Assembly: GCF_020023995.1 (NCBI RefSeq)
Contig: NZ_NRRD01000012.1
Span: 1 to 64,000 of the forward strand
Source: Rhodobacter sp. TJ_12
GTDB taxonomy: Bacteria; Pseudomonadota; Alphaproteobacteria; Rhodobacterales; Rhodobacteraceae
DNA: 64,000 bases
Direction of reading: 5' to 3'
Part shown: positions 40,753-48,467 of the stretch, one piece after another
Position numbering within the stretch: the stretch's first letter is position 1
Layout of the letters: each line of letters starts with the position of its first letter
Notes under the pieces: generated by a model
Database searches by the model: none
What the model was told of the DNA's origin: nothing
What the model saw: the letters and a program-made list of their open reading frames with translations, nothing else
Made by a program: the position numbers and the translations under genes

Positions 40753-41748
40753 CTAGTCTTTTTTGCGAAACAGCGCCTCGCGGCCCACCATATCCAGCAG
40801 GTCTTTGCCTGCCTCGGTGCCAAAATGGGGCGTGTGGGTCAGATCGGGCAGGCGGGCGCGGATTTCGGCGGTCAGCTCTTCGGGCATCAGGCTCAGCGTC
40901 GCCTCGCTCACCTGCAGGCTTTCCACCGGCACACCCTCGGCATAGACGATCTCGTGATGGTCAAAGACCAGCGCATAGTAATCGACATAGCCGCCCTCGC
41001 GCCGCCAGACATGCTCGCCATCGACAAGGTGTTTTGCCTGCACCAAAATTTCGGCGGTATCGCCCAGCCGCCGCTCGCCGCGCCGATACAGAAACACCCG
41101 GTGATGCGGGGCGACGACCAGATCGCTTTCATTGCCCAACGTGCCCGCCGAAATCACCACCGGCGCAAAGCTGCCCAAAGCGCGAAGCGTGGTTTTGGCC
41201 ACAAGCCGCACCGGTTGCGGGCCGTTGTCGCGGGTCAGCACCCGCTCGCCCGGGGTGAGCGTTTCAATCGGGCGCTGCGCGCCGCCCGCCATGGTGATCA
41301 GCGTGCCGGTGGTAAAGGCAATGCAGACAAGGTCAGACAGCCGCACATTGCCCGGATCATCGGTCGCCTCAAGCAGGGTATAATCCACCCGCGGGATGAT
41401 CGGGGACAGCGGCAGGGCGAAAAACTGCTGCGCTTCCTCTAGGTGGATCAGCAAGATATCGACCGTATCGCCCTCGGGCGTGATCATCACATGCCGCGCG
41501 GCCAAGCGAATGTGATCGCCCGCTTGGCCCACCTCTGAGCCCGGGCAGATGATCTGCCCCGCCTCCGGGTCCGCCGACAGCAAAAGCCGCAGCGGTTTGG
41601 CCTCGCGGTCCAGTTGATACACATCGCCCGGCTGGCTGAGCGCGGCCACATCCAGCCCATCGCCATGATTGGCCCCCGAGGTGACCCAGATCAGGTCTGC
41701 CTCATAGACATGGACGACCTGCGGCGGCAGGTGGGGCGTGGACGTCAT
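40753..41748 (-). CDS. Hint-domain protein lacking the usual cysteine
   Basis: A 331-residue protein with a Hedgehog/intein-type Hint domain from about residue 140: AFTTGTLITMAGGAQRPIE, GERVLTRDNGPQPVRLV, then VAPHHRVFLYRR with the conserved His region. Rhodobacteraceae encode many such Hint_2 proteins of unknown role. The canonical nucleophile in CFTxGT is replaced by Ala (AFTTGT), with a Cys two residues earlier, so self-cleavage may be lost. GGAG precedes the ATG. No signal peptide is evident. It diverges from an SDR gene. Confidence 0.82.
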   Translation of the reverse strand: MTSTPHLPPQVVHVYEADLIWVTSGANHGDGLDVAALSQPGDVYQLDREAKPLRLLLSADPEAGQIICPGSEVGQAGDHIRLAARHVMITPEGDTVDILLIHLEEAQQFFALPLSPIIPRVDYTLLEATDDPGNVRLSDLVCIAFTTGTLITMAGGAQRPIETLTPGERVLTRDNGPQPVRLVAKTTLRALGSFAPVVISAGTLGNESDLVVAPHHRVFLYRRGERRLGDTAEILVQAKHLVDGEHVWRREGGYVDYYALVFDHHEIVYAEGVPVESLQVSEATLSLMPEELTAEIRARLPDLTHTPHFGTEAGKDLLDMVGREALFRKKD

Positions 41749-41909
41749 CGGGGCTCCAGCACATCAGGCGGTGCGTTAATCGCGGGATCTATCCTGTGTC
41801 GGTTAAGGGGCGGGTGCCCATAGGTCAAGACAAACCCGCGCCCCGCAAGGCTTTGGGGCTGGACGGCGGCGCGGGGCAGGTTAGCTTGGGCGTAAGCAAG
41901 GAGGCGATG

Positions 41910-42689
41910 ATGGATCTGGGATTGAGTGGCAAACGGGCGCTGGTCTGCGCGGGGTCCAAGGGGCTTGGGCGCGGCTGCGCCGAGGCTTTGGCGGCCGCAG
42001 GGGCAGAGATTGTGCTGAATGCGCGCGGGGCCGAGGCGCTGGAACAGACCGCTGCCGAGCTTGCCGCGGCGCATGGCGTCCCGGTCACGCCGGTGGCGGC
42101 AGATATCACCACCGTGGAGGGCCGCACCAAGGTGTTGGAGGTCGCGGCGGCGGTGGATATCTTGGTCAATAACGCGGGTGGCCCGCCTGCGGGCGTTTGG
42201 ACCGAGTGGCATCATGCCGATTTTCTGGCCGCGATCGAGGCGAATATGCTGGCCCCCATCGCACTGATGCAGGCGCTGGTGCCCGGCATGCAGGACCGCG
42301 GCTGGGGCCGGGTGGTCAATATCACCTCGGCGGCGGTCAAGGCACCAATCGCCCAACTGGGGCTGTCGAATACCGCGCGCACCGGGCTGACGGGCTTTGT
42401 CGCGGGGATGGCCCGGCAGGTGGCCGGCTCGGGCGTGACGGTGAACAACCTGTTGCCCGGCATTCACGCGACCGACCGGATGGTGACGCTTGATGGCCCG
42501 GTGGCGAAAGCCGAAGGCATCAGCCTTGAAGCGGCTGCCGCCAAACGCGCCGCCACGATCCCGGCGGGGCGCTATGGATCGCCCGCCGATTTCGGCGCGA
42601 TCTGCGCGTTTTTATGCTCGGCGCAGGCGGGCTATATCGTGGGGCAAAATATCTTGGTCGATGGCGGCGCGGCGAACCAGACGCTGTAA
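41910..42689 (+). CDS. SDR oxidoreductase with atypical active site
   Basis: A 259-residue short-chain dehydrogenase. The cofactor motif is CAGSKGLGRGCAEA, and NNAGGPPAG and the C-terminal QNILVDGGAANQTL are typical. The catalytic YxxxK is not present: the region reads SAAVKAPIAQLGLSNTARTG, as in an SDR branch where LSNT replaces the Tyr block. Activity is therefore uncertain. AGGAGG lies five bases before the ATG at 41910; the adjacent ATG at 41907 is also possible. Confidence 0.85.
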   Translation: MDLGLSGKRALVCAGSKGLGRGCAEALAAAGAEIVLNARGAEALEQTAAELAAAHGVPVTPVAADITTVEGRTKVLEVAAAVDILVNNAGGPPAGVWTEWHHADFLAAIEANMLAPIALMQALVPGMQDRGWGRVVNITSAAVKAPIAQLGLSNTARTGLTGFVAGMARQVAGSGVTVNNLLPGIHATDRMVTLDGPVAKAEGISLEAAAAKRAATIPAGRYGSPADFGAICAFLCSAQAGYIVGQNILVDGGAANQTL

Positions 42690-42829
42690 GCCCCAGATCG
42701 CGGCCTGGCCGCGCGGCGCGCTTTGCACAGATGTTGGACGCGGTCTTGAACGGGCCGCGTCTTTGTCTTGAAAACTCCACGATCGCCCGTCAAACCGAAG
42801 AAAACCCGGTTTTTACAGGCGATTTCGGT

Positions 42830-44353
42830 ATGAAACCTGCTCAGATTGTTTTCGTTGGGGCTTTTGGCGCGCTTTTGTCGCTTGCGCTGAGCATCGCCTA
42901 TCTGCGGCTTGGCTTTGCGCAGATCGATGGGCGCTTTCTGCCCGATGATACCTATTACACGCTGTCGATCGCGCGCAACCTGTTCGAAGGCCGGGGGCTT
43001 AGCACGGATGGCATCATTCAAACCTCTGGTCTGCAGCCGCTGATCGTGCTGTTTGAACTGCCGCTGTTTTTGCTGTTTTCGGACCCGAAGGCGCTGGTGC
43101 TTGGGGCGGTGTCCGTTTCGGCTATTTTTGGCGCGCTGAGTGCGGCCTTGGCGGGGATGCTTGTCGCGCGGGAAAGTCGGGCCCTTGGGCCGGGCCTTGT
43201 GACGGCGGCCTGTGTCGCGCTTTCGCCCGGCCTGTCTGGCAATGCGCTCAACGGGCTTGAAACCTCTCTTGCGGCGGCGTTGATGCTTTGGGTGCTTTGG
43301 CTGGTGCAGGGCACGGATGGGCGCGGGTCATTTATGCGTGCCGCCGTCATTGGCGGCGTTGCGGGGGCGGCGCTGTTGGCGCGGATTGACAGCGTGCTTT
43401 TGTTGCTGCCTGCCGGGCTTTGGGGCCTGTCGCGGCTGGGGGTGTTGCGCACGGCCTTGGTGGCGCTGGTGGCCGCAGTGGTTGTGCTGCCTTGGGTGCT
43501 TTATTGCCTGCGCTTTGGCGCCCCCGTTCCCGAAAGCGGGGCGGCTGTGCGCCAGATCGTGGCCTTTCATGCAGATATTGAAAATCTGGGTCTGCGCGAT
43601 GTGCTGCCCCCGCTCGGTCTCGCGCTGGGGGCGCTGCTGTCGCACGGTGCAATGCTCATTGGTATCTTGCTGGTGCTTGGCAGCTTGCTGATGGGATTGG
43701 TGCAGATGTGGCGGGCCCGCAAGATTACGCTTTGTGGTGTGCTGGCCCTTTCAGGTCTGCTCTATATCGGCTTTTACCTGCTGTATCTGCCGGCCTTTTG
43801 GTTCTTTGATCGGTACCTGAATCCGGTCTTGCTGTTTGCGGCGATCTTGCTGGTCTTGGGCTTTGCCGCCCAAGTGAGGGGCAAGCCGCCGCGGGCCGTG
43901 GCGGCGCTTGCGCTGGCGGCGGTGCTGCTGACGGCCACGGCCCTGACCCACTTGCGCGCGCTGTCTGACCCGATGCCCCTGCGCGCAGATCGCGGCTATA
44001 GCCGACAGGTGCAGCCGGTTCTGCAAGCGCTTCCCGCACAGGCCGTTTTGGTGGCGATGCAATCGGGCGCCTTGGGGTGGTGGGCTGGCAGTGCCCCTTA
44101 TGCACAAAAGCAGATTCGTGTCGTGAACCTTGACGGGGTGGTGAACCACGCGGCGAAAGAGGCAATTGGGGCCGATCGGCTGGGCGACTATCTGGCCCAG
44201 ATCGGGGCAAGCCATTTTGCCGATTGGGATTTCAACGCCTTGATGCTTGAAACCTATCAGGGCCCCGCGCCCAAAGCACAGCTTGGCGATAAGGTGCATT
44301 CGGGCCGTTTGGGCCACAGTTTCGATCTTTATCAGATCGTGCCGGGCGGTTGA
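42830..44353 (+). CDS. GT-C-like polytopic membrane protein
   Basis: A 507-residue protein with about ten membrane helices and a C-terminal soluble part (from about residue 400). An acidic motif, FLPDDTYYTLSIARNLFEGRG, follows the first helix, as in GT-C glycosyltransferases (GT39/ArnT-like) that use lipid-linked sugars at the periplasmic face. That class is the best guess, not a proven identity. The ATG at 42830 has a weak AGGCGA upstream. It stands between an SDR gene and a convergent DUF1289 gene; no polysaccharide genes are adjacent. Confidence 0.7.
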   Translation: MKPAQIVFVGAFGALLSLALSIAYLRLGFAQIDGRFLPDDTYYTLSIARNLFEGRGLSTDGIIQTSGLQPLIVLFELPLFLLFSDPKALVLGAVSVSAIFGALSAALAGMLVARESRALGPGLVTAACVALSPGLSGNALNGLETSLAAALMLWVLWLVQGTDGRGSFMRAAVIGGVAGAALLARIDSVLLLLPAGLWGLSRLGVLRTALVALVAAVVVLPWVLYCLRFGAPVPESGAAVRQIVAFHADIENLGLRDVLPPLGLALGALLSHGAMLIGILLVLGSLLMGLVQMWRARKITLCGVLALSGLLYIGFYLLYLPAFWFFDRYLNPVLLFAAILLVLGFAAQVRGKPPRAVAALALAAVLLTATALTHLRALSDPMPLRADRGYSRQVQPVLQALPAQAVLVAMQSGALGWWAGSAPYAQKQIRVVNLDGVVNHAAKEAIGADRLGDYLAQIGASHFADWDFNALMLETYQGPAPKAQLGDKVHSGRLGHSFDLYQIVPGG

Positions 44354-44359
44354 GCGGCC

Positions 44360-44590
44360 TTATTCGGCCTGGCGCGCCGCGCGTCCGCCCCGGCGTTTTT
44401 TCAGCCGTGTGGCGCGCGCGGGCAGCTCTGCCATGATCTTGCGGCGGTCTTCGGGCGACAGCACCGACCATTGGCCGATTTCGTCCAAGCTGCGGTAGCA
44501 GCCGATGCAGATCCGTTCCTCGCGGTGGATCTGGCACAGCTTCACACAGGGGCTTTCGATCTCGTCGCGTTTCCAGACCTCATCCGTCAT
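44360..44590 (-). CDS. DUF1289 small cysteine-cluster protein
   Basis: A 76-residue DUF1289 protein: SPCVKLCQIHREERICIGCYRSLDEIGQW, split as CVKLC, then ICIGC, followed by a basic tail. The four cysteines may bind a metal or Fe-S cluster. GGAGGCAGGAT precedes the ATG at 44590, which overlaps the end of ruvX, so it is the last gene of the ccmI-ruvX unit. Function unknown. Confidence 0.85.
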   Translation of the reverse strand: MTDEVWKRDEIESPCVKLCQIHREERICIGCYRSLDEIGQWSVLSPEDRRKIMAELPARATRLKKRRGGRAARQAE

Positions 44591-45065
44591 TATCCTGCCT
44601 CCGAAGGTGCCCAAGCCGGTCAAGCGCCCCTTGCAAGATAAAGCCCGCCGCCACATGGTCCACCAATTCGGCGCGCCGTTTGCGCGATAAATCCGCCTCC
44701 AACATCGCGCGTTCGGCGGCGACGGTCGACAAACGCTCATCCCAAAAGCCAATCGGCAGGGGCGTGAGCTTTTCCAGATTGCGGGCAAAGGCGCGGGTGG
44801 ATTGCGCGCGCGGCCCCTCTGATCCGTCCATATTCATCGGCAGGCCCAGCACCAGCCCGACAATCTCGCGCTCGGCCACGATCTTGAGCAATTCCGCGGC
44901 ATCAAGCGTGAATTTCTGCCGCCGGATCGTGCGCAAGGGCGTAGAGATTGAGCGCAGCCCGTCCGAGATCGAAACCCCCAAAGTCTTGGTGCCCAGATCG
45001 AGCCCCGCCACGGCCCCGATGCAAGGCAGGGCGGTGGCGAAGTCTTCGATGCTGGCGCAGATCAT
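44580..45065 (-). CDS. ruvX: Putative pre-16S rRNA nuclease / RuvX (YqgF)
   Basis: A 161-residue RNase H-fold protein of the YqgF family: GLDLGTKTLGVSISD at the N-terminus, VGLVLGLPMNMDGSEG, and the C-terminal catalytic-Asp region AELVDHVAAGFILQG. It was first proposed as a Holliday junction resolvase; in E. coli it acts in 16S rRNA 5' end maturation. It overlaps ccmI by 4 bp upstream and the DUF1289 gene by 11 bp downstream. Confidence 0.93.
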   Translation of the reverse strand: MICASIEDFATALPCIGAVAGLDLGTKTLGVSISDGLRSISTPLRTIRRQKFTLDAAELLKIVAEREIVGLVLGLPMNMDGSEGPRAQSTRAFARNLEKLTPLPIGFWDERLSTVAAERAMLEADLSRKRRAELVDHVAAGFILQGALDRLGHLRRQDNDG

Positions 45066-46606
45066 TGGGCCACCCCGGCAGCTTTGGCGGCGGCGTCAAG
45101 CGCGGCAAGCGCTTGCGTATCTTCGGCAAAGGTGGCGCGGGCCTTTTCCAGCATCTTTTGCGCTTCATCCATTTTGCCGATGGTGGACAGCGCGCCAATC
45201 GCGCGGGTCCATTCGTCCACGCTGCCGCCCTCGTCCTTAAGCCGCGTCACCAAACGTTCCACCATGCCTTCGATCATCGCTTGGCGATCTGCGACGCTCA
45301 TCTCGCCTGCGGCTTGCACTTGTTCGGCGCTCGGGCCGGGCATCATCGGGGCGGCGGGGGCCGCTTGTTCCACGGTCTCGCCCAAGGGTGTGGCGGCGGC
45401 AGCCTCGATCCGCTCCAGATCGTCGGGACGGTTGGCGAATTTCTCGCGCGCTTCGCCTGCGATGGCCTCCGCCCGTTCGGCTTCGCCAAGCAGACGCAGC
45501 GAGGAAATCAGCTTTTCCCAATCGTCAATCGTGCCGCCCTCATTGGCCATCCGGGCATTCAGCGCCGCGACCATCCCGCGCACCATTTGCGCGCGATCCG
45601 CCGGGCTCATATCTGCGGCGGCGGCCAAATCTTCGGCACTGGGTCCGCGCGGCACCGGCATTGGCGCGGTATAGTCATCTTCGCCCGCAAGCCAGGCAAG
45701 CGCATCGATATTTTGCACGATGATCGGCACCCAAGGGTCTTCGGGGGCGGAAACGCGCAAAGCCGCATCCCACAGCCGGAACGCACGGTCGGGGCGTTGG
45801 TTTTGCCCCATCATCAGCCCCAGATAAAACAGCGCTTGCGGATTGGTCCGGTCTTTTTCCAGCGCGGTGGCAAAGGCCGCCTCGGCTTCGGCGGTGACCA
45901 ATTGCTGCCCGGCGGCGACGAACAGAAATTCGCCCAACCGTGCATAATCTTCGGCGGTCGCCGCCGCGCCCTTCAGGGCGATGATCCGGCGCTGTGCCTC
46001 CCAACCGGCGCGATAATTGCCCATGTTCATTTCATTCACGGCCAAAAGATCGAGCCCGCGAATATCGTTGGGCCGGGCTTGCACCGCTTGCCGCAAACGA
46101 TCCATAAGCTCTTGGTATTCTTGTGGAATGTCGGGCACCGGGCCGCGCGCGGCCAGCGCCATTTTCTCGGCCTCTTCTTGGCTGGGGCGGTTTGTATAGC
46201 TTTCATTGGCCGCTGCGATCCGCTTGGCCATCGGCGCATCGGGCAGACCATTCGCGCCGATCCGGTCATACAGGAAAAACGCCCCGGCCAGCATCGCCAC
46301 CACCCCGGCGGCCATCGCCACGGTCAGCCCGCGCGGGGCTTGCCCGCTGGCCTGGGCCTGCGCGGTTTGCACGGCGCGGTCGGCCTCTAGCAGGCGGCGC
46401 GAAATTTCGATTTTTGCGCGGCTGGCCTCTTCGGGCGACAGCACGCCTGCGGCCAGATCTTTTTCAACCTCGGCCAGTTGCGTGCGATAGACTTGCATGT
46501 CCTGCACCGCGGCAGGCACTTCGGCCCCGCGCGGACGCAACAGCGTGATCGCAAGGGCAAAGGCGATGGCGGCCACAAGCGTGGCGCAGATGATCCAGAA
46601 CAGCAT
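45062..46606 (-). CDS. ccmI: Cytochrome c biogenesis protein CcmI (CycH)
   Basis: A 514-residue CcmI, which presents apocytochrome c to the haem ligase CcmF/CcmH. Two N-terminal membrane helices (about residues 1-22 and 95-115) bracket a cytoplasmic leucine-zipper-like segment (YRTQLAEVEKDLAAGVLSPE), and the periplasmic part contains TPRs (about 150-250), then two related helical segments ending in AQKMLEKARATF. Extended C-termini are usual in Rhodobacter. Other ccm genes are not in the window. Confidence 0.92.
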   Translation of the reverse strand: MLFWIICATLVAAIAFALAITLLRPRGAEVPAAVQDMQVYRTQLAEVEKDLAAGVLSPEEASRAKIEISRRLLEADRAVQTAQAQASGQAPRGLTVAMAAGVVAMLAGAFFLYDRIGANGLPDAPMAKRIAAANESYTNRPSQEEAEKMALAARGPVPDIPQEYQELMDRLRQAVQARPNDIRGLDLLAVNEMNMGNYRAGWEAQRRIIALKGAAATAEDYARLGEFLFVAAGQQLVTAEAEAAFATALEKDRTNPQALFYLGLMMGQNQRPDRAFRLWDAALRVSAPEDPWVPIIVQNIDALAWLAGEDDYTAPMPVPRGPSAEDLAAAADMSPADRAQMVRGMVAALNARMANEGGTIDDWEKLISSLRLLGEAERAEAIAGEAREKFANRPDDLERIEAAAATPLGETVEQAAPAAPMMPGPSAEQVQAAGEMSVADRQAMIEGMVERLVTRLKDEGGSVDEWTRAIGALSTIGKMDEAQKMLEKARATFAEDTQALAALDAAAKAAGVAQ

Positions 46607-46820
46607 GAAGTCTCCTCTCTCCGCCTTTCCCTTAGCCGGTTAAAACGGTTCCAGAAAGGCCTTAGCGCGCCTTGCTCACAGCCTCGTGTGCGCCGCTTTC
46701 GCGGCCATGTCGCTTTTTTCCTTCGGATGCCGCTTGAGGGGGGCTATCGAAAACCGCCTCGCGTCATCTAGACTAAAGGCGGCGGCAGACTCGCACCGCT
46801 TCCCAACCCAGAGAGGGCCG

Positions 46821-48065
46821 ATGAGACGTTATTCGATCTTCGCCGTGGCGCGCGAGGCGCTGCGCTACCATGCCGGATGGGAAAAGGCCTGGGCCTCGCC
46901 CGAGCCCAAGAAGCGCTATGACGTGATCGTCGTGGGCGCCGGTGGGCATGGTCTTGCCACGGCCTATTACCTTGGCAAAGTGCATGGCATCACCAATGTG
47001 GCGGTGATCGAAAAGGGCTGGCTGGGCGGCGGCAACACGGGTCGCAACACCACGATCATCCGCTCGAACTATCTGCAAGATCCCTCGGCGGCGATCTATG
47101 AAAAGGCGCGTTCGCTTTACGAGGGGCTGAGCGCGGATCTCAACTACAACGTCATGTTCAGCCCGCGCGGCCTGCTGATGCTGGCGCAATCCGAACATGA
47201 GGTGCGCGGCTACAAACGCACCGTCTATGCCAACAACCTGCAAGGCGTGGAAACCCGCTGGATCACGCCGGGCGAAGTGAAAGACCTTGTGCCGATCCTG
47301 AACATCGAGGGGCCGCGCTATCCGGTTTTGGGCGCGCTTTACCAAGAACGCGGCGGCACCGCGCGCCACGATGCGGTGGCTTGGGGCTATGCGCGTAAAT
47401 GCTCGGCCATGGGCATGGATATCATCCAAAACTGCGAAGTGACCGGCGTGCGCACCGCGCGCGGCAAGGTCGTGGGCGTGAACACCACCAAGGGCGAGAT
47501 CGATTGTTCGAAACTTGCCATGGTCGTTGCGGGCCATTCGAGCGTGCTGGCCGAGATGGCGGGCTTCCGTCTGCCGATCGAATCCGCTGCGCTGCAAGCT
47601 TGGGTGTCGGAGCCGATCAAACCGACCATCGACGTCGTCGTGATGGCGAACTTGGTGCACGGCTACATGTCGCAATCCGACAAGGGCGAATTGGTCATCG
47701 GCGGCGGCACCGACGGGTTCAACAACTATACGCAACGCGGCTCGTGGCACCATGTCGAACAAACGACCCGTGCCTTGGTCGAAACCTTCCCGGTGATTTC
47801 GCGGCTGAAAATGTTGCGCCAATGGGGCGGCATCGTGGATATGACCGGCGACCGCTCGCCGATCCTGTCGAAAACCCCGGTGGGCGGCATCTATGTCAAC
47901 TGCGGCTGGGGCACCGGCGGGTTCAAGGCGATCCCCGGCTCGGGCTATGCGATGGCGGAACTGGTGGCTAAGGACTATTCGCCCTTGGCGGCCGATTTCG
48001 GCCTCGACCGCTTCAAAGAAGGCCGGTTCATCGACGAAAGCGTGGCCGCCGGGGTGGCGCATTGA
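46821..48065 (+). CDS. soxB: Sarcosine oxidase, beta subunit
   Basis: A 414-residue beta subunit of heterotetrameric sarcosine oxidase, holding FAD and covalent FMN and the demethylation site. The dinucleotide motif is VVGAGGHGLATAYYLG (residues 37-52); GGTARHDAVAWGY contains His183, in the region of the His that binds FMN covalently in characterised enzymes. GAGAGGG lies four bases upstream of the ATG. It is the first of soxBDAG. The 214-bp upstream gap (46607-46820) has no clear promoter match. Confidence 0.95.
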   Translation: MRRYSIFAVAREALRYHAGWEKAWASPEPKKRYDVIVVGAGGHGLATAYYLGKVHGITNVAVIEKGWLGGGNTGRNTTIIRSNYLQDPSAAIYEKARSLYEGLSADLNYNVMFSPRGLLMLAQSEHEVRGYKRTVYANNLQGVETRWITPGEVKDLVPILNIEGPRYPVLGALYQERGGTARHDAVAWGYARKCSAMGMDIIQNCEVTGVRTARGKVVGVNTTKGEIDCSKLAMVVAGHSSVLAEMAGFRLPIESAALQAWVSEPIKPTIDVVVMANLVHGYMSQSDKGELVIGGGTDGFNNYTQRGSWHHVEQTTRALVETFPVISRLKMLRQWGGIVDMTGDRSPILSKTPVGGIYVNCGWGTGGFKAIPGSGYAMAELVAKDYSPLAADFGLDRFKEGRFIDESVAAGVAH

Positions 48066-48143
48066 TGCCCCGCCACACGCTGATTTCCTTCCCTTTTGTC
48101 GGGGCGCAAACCCCGGCGCGCGTCATCAAGAAGGCCCGCTGAT

Positions 48144-48467
48144 ATGCTGACACTCACCTGCCCCTGTTGCGGCGTGACCGTCGAGGAGACCGAACTGGCC
48201 CCCGGCGGCGAGGCGCATCTGAAACGCTTCGGCCCCGGCTCCACCGACGAAGAGTTTGAAACCTATATGTTCGCCCGCAAAAACCCCAAGGGCGTGCATT
48301 TCGAACGTTGGCGCCATGCCTATGGCTGCGGCAAGTGGTTCTTGACCGCGCGCTGCACCGCCACGCTTGAGGTCTTTGGCTCCTATCCGGCGCAAACGAC
48401 CGAACCCCCCGCCGAGCTGATCGCCAAGATCAAAGAAAAACGCCCCGGTTGGGAGGGCTACAAATGA
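48144..48467 (+). CDS. soxD: Sarcosine oxidase, delta subunit
   Basis: A 107-residue zinc-binding delta subunit. The ligands are readable: C6 and C9 in CPCCG, His58 and Cys62 in RHAYGCGKWF, matching the C-C-H-C site of characterised TSOX. It starts 78 bp after soxB and overlaps soxA by 4 bp. Confidence 0.93.
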   Translation: MLTLTCPCCGVTVEETELAPGGEAHLKRFGPGSTDEEFETYMFARKNPKGVHFERWRHAYGCGKWFLTARCTATLEVFGSYPAQTTEPPAELIAKIKEKRPGWEGYK

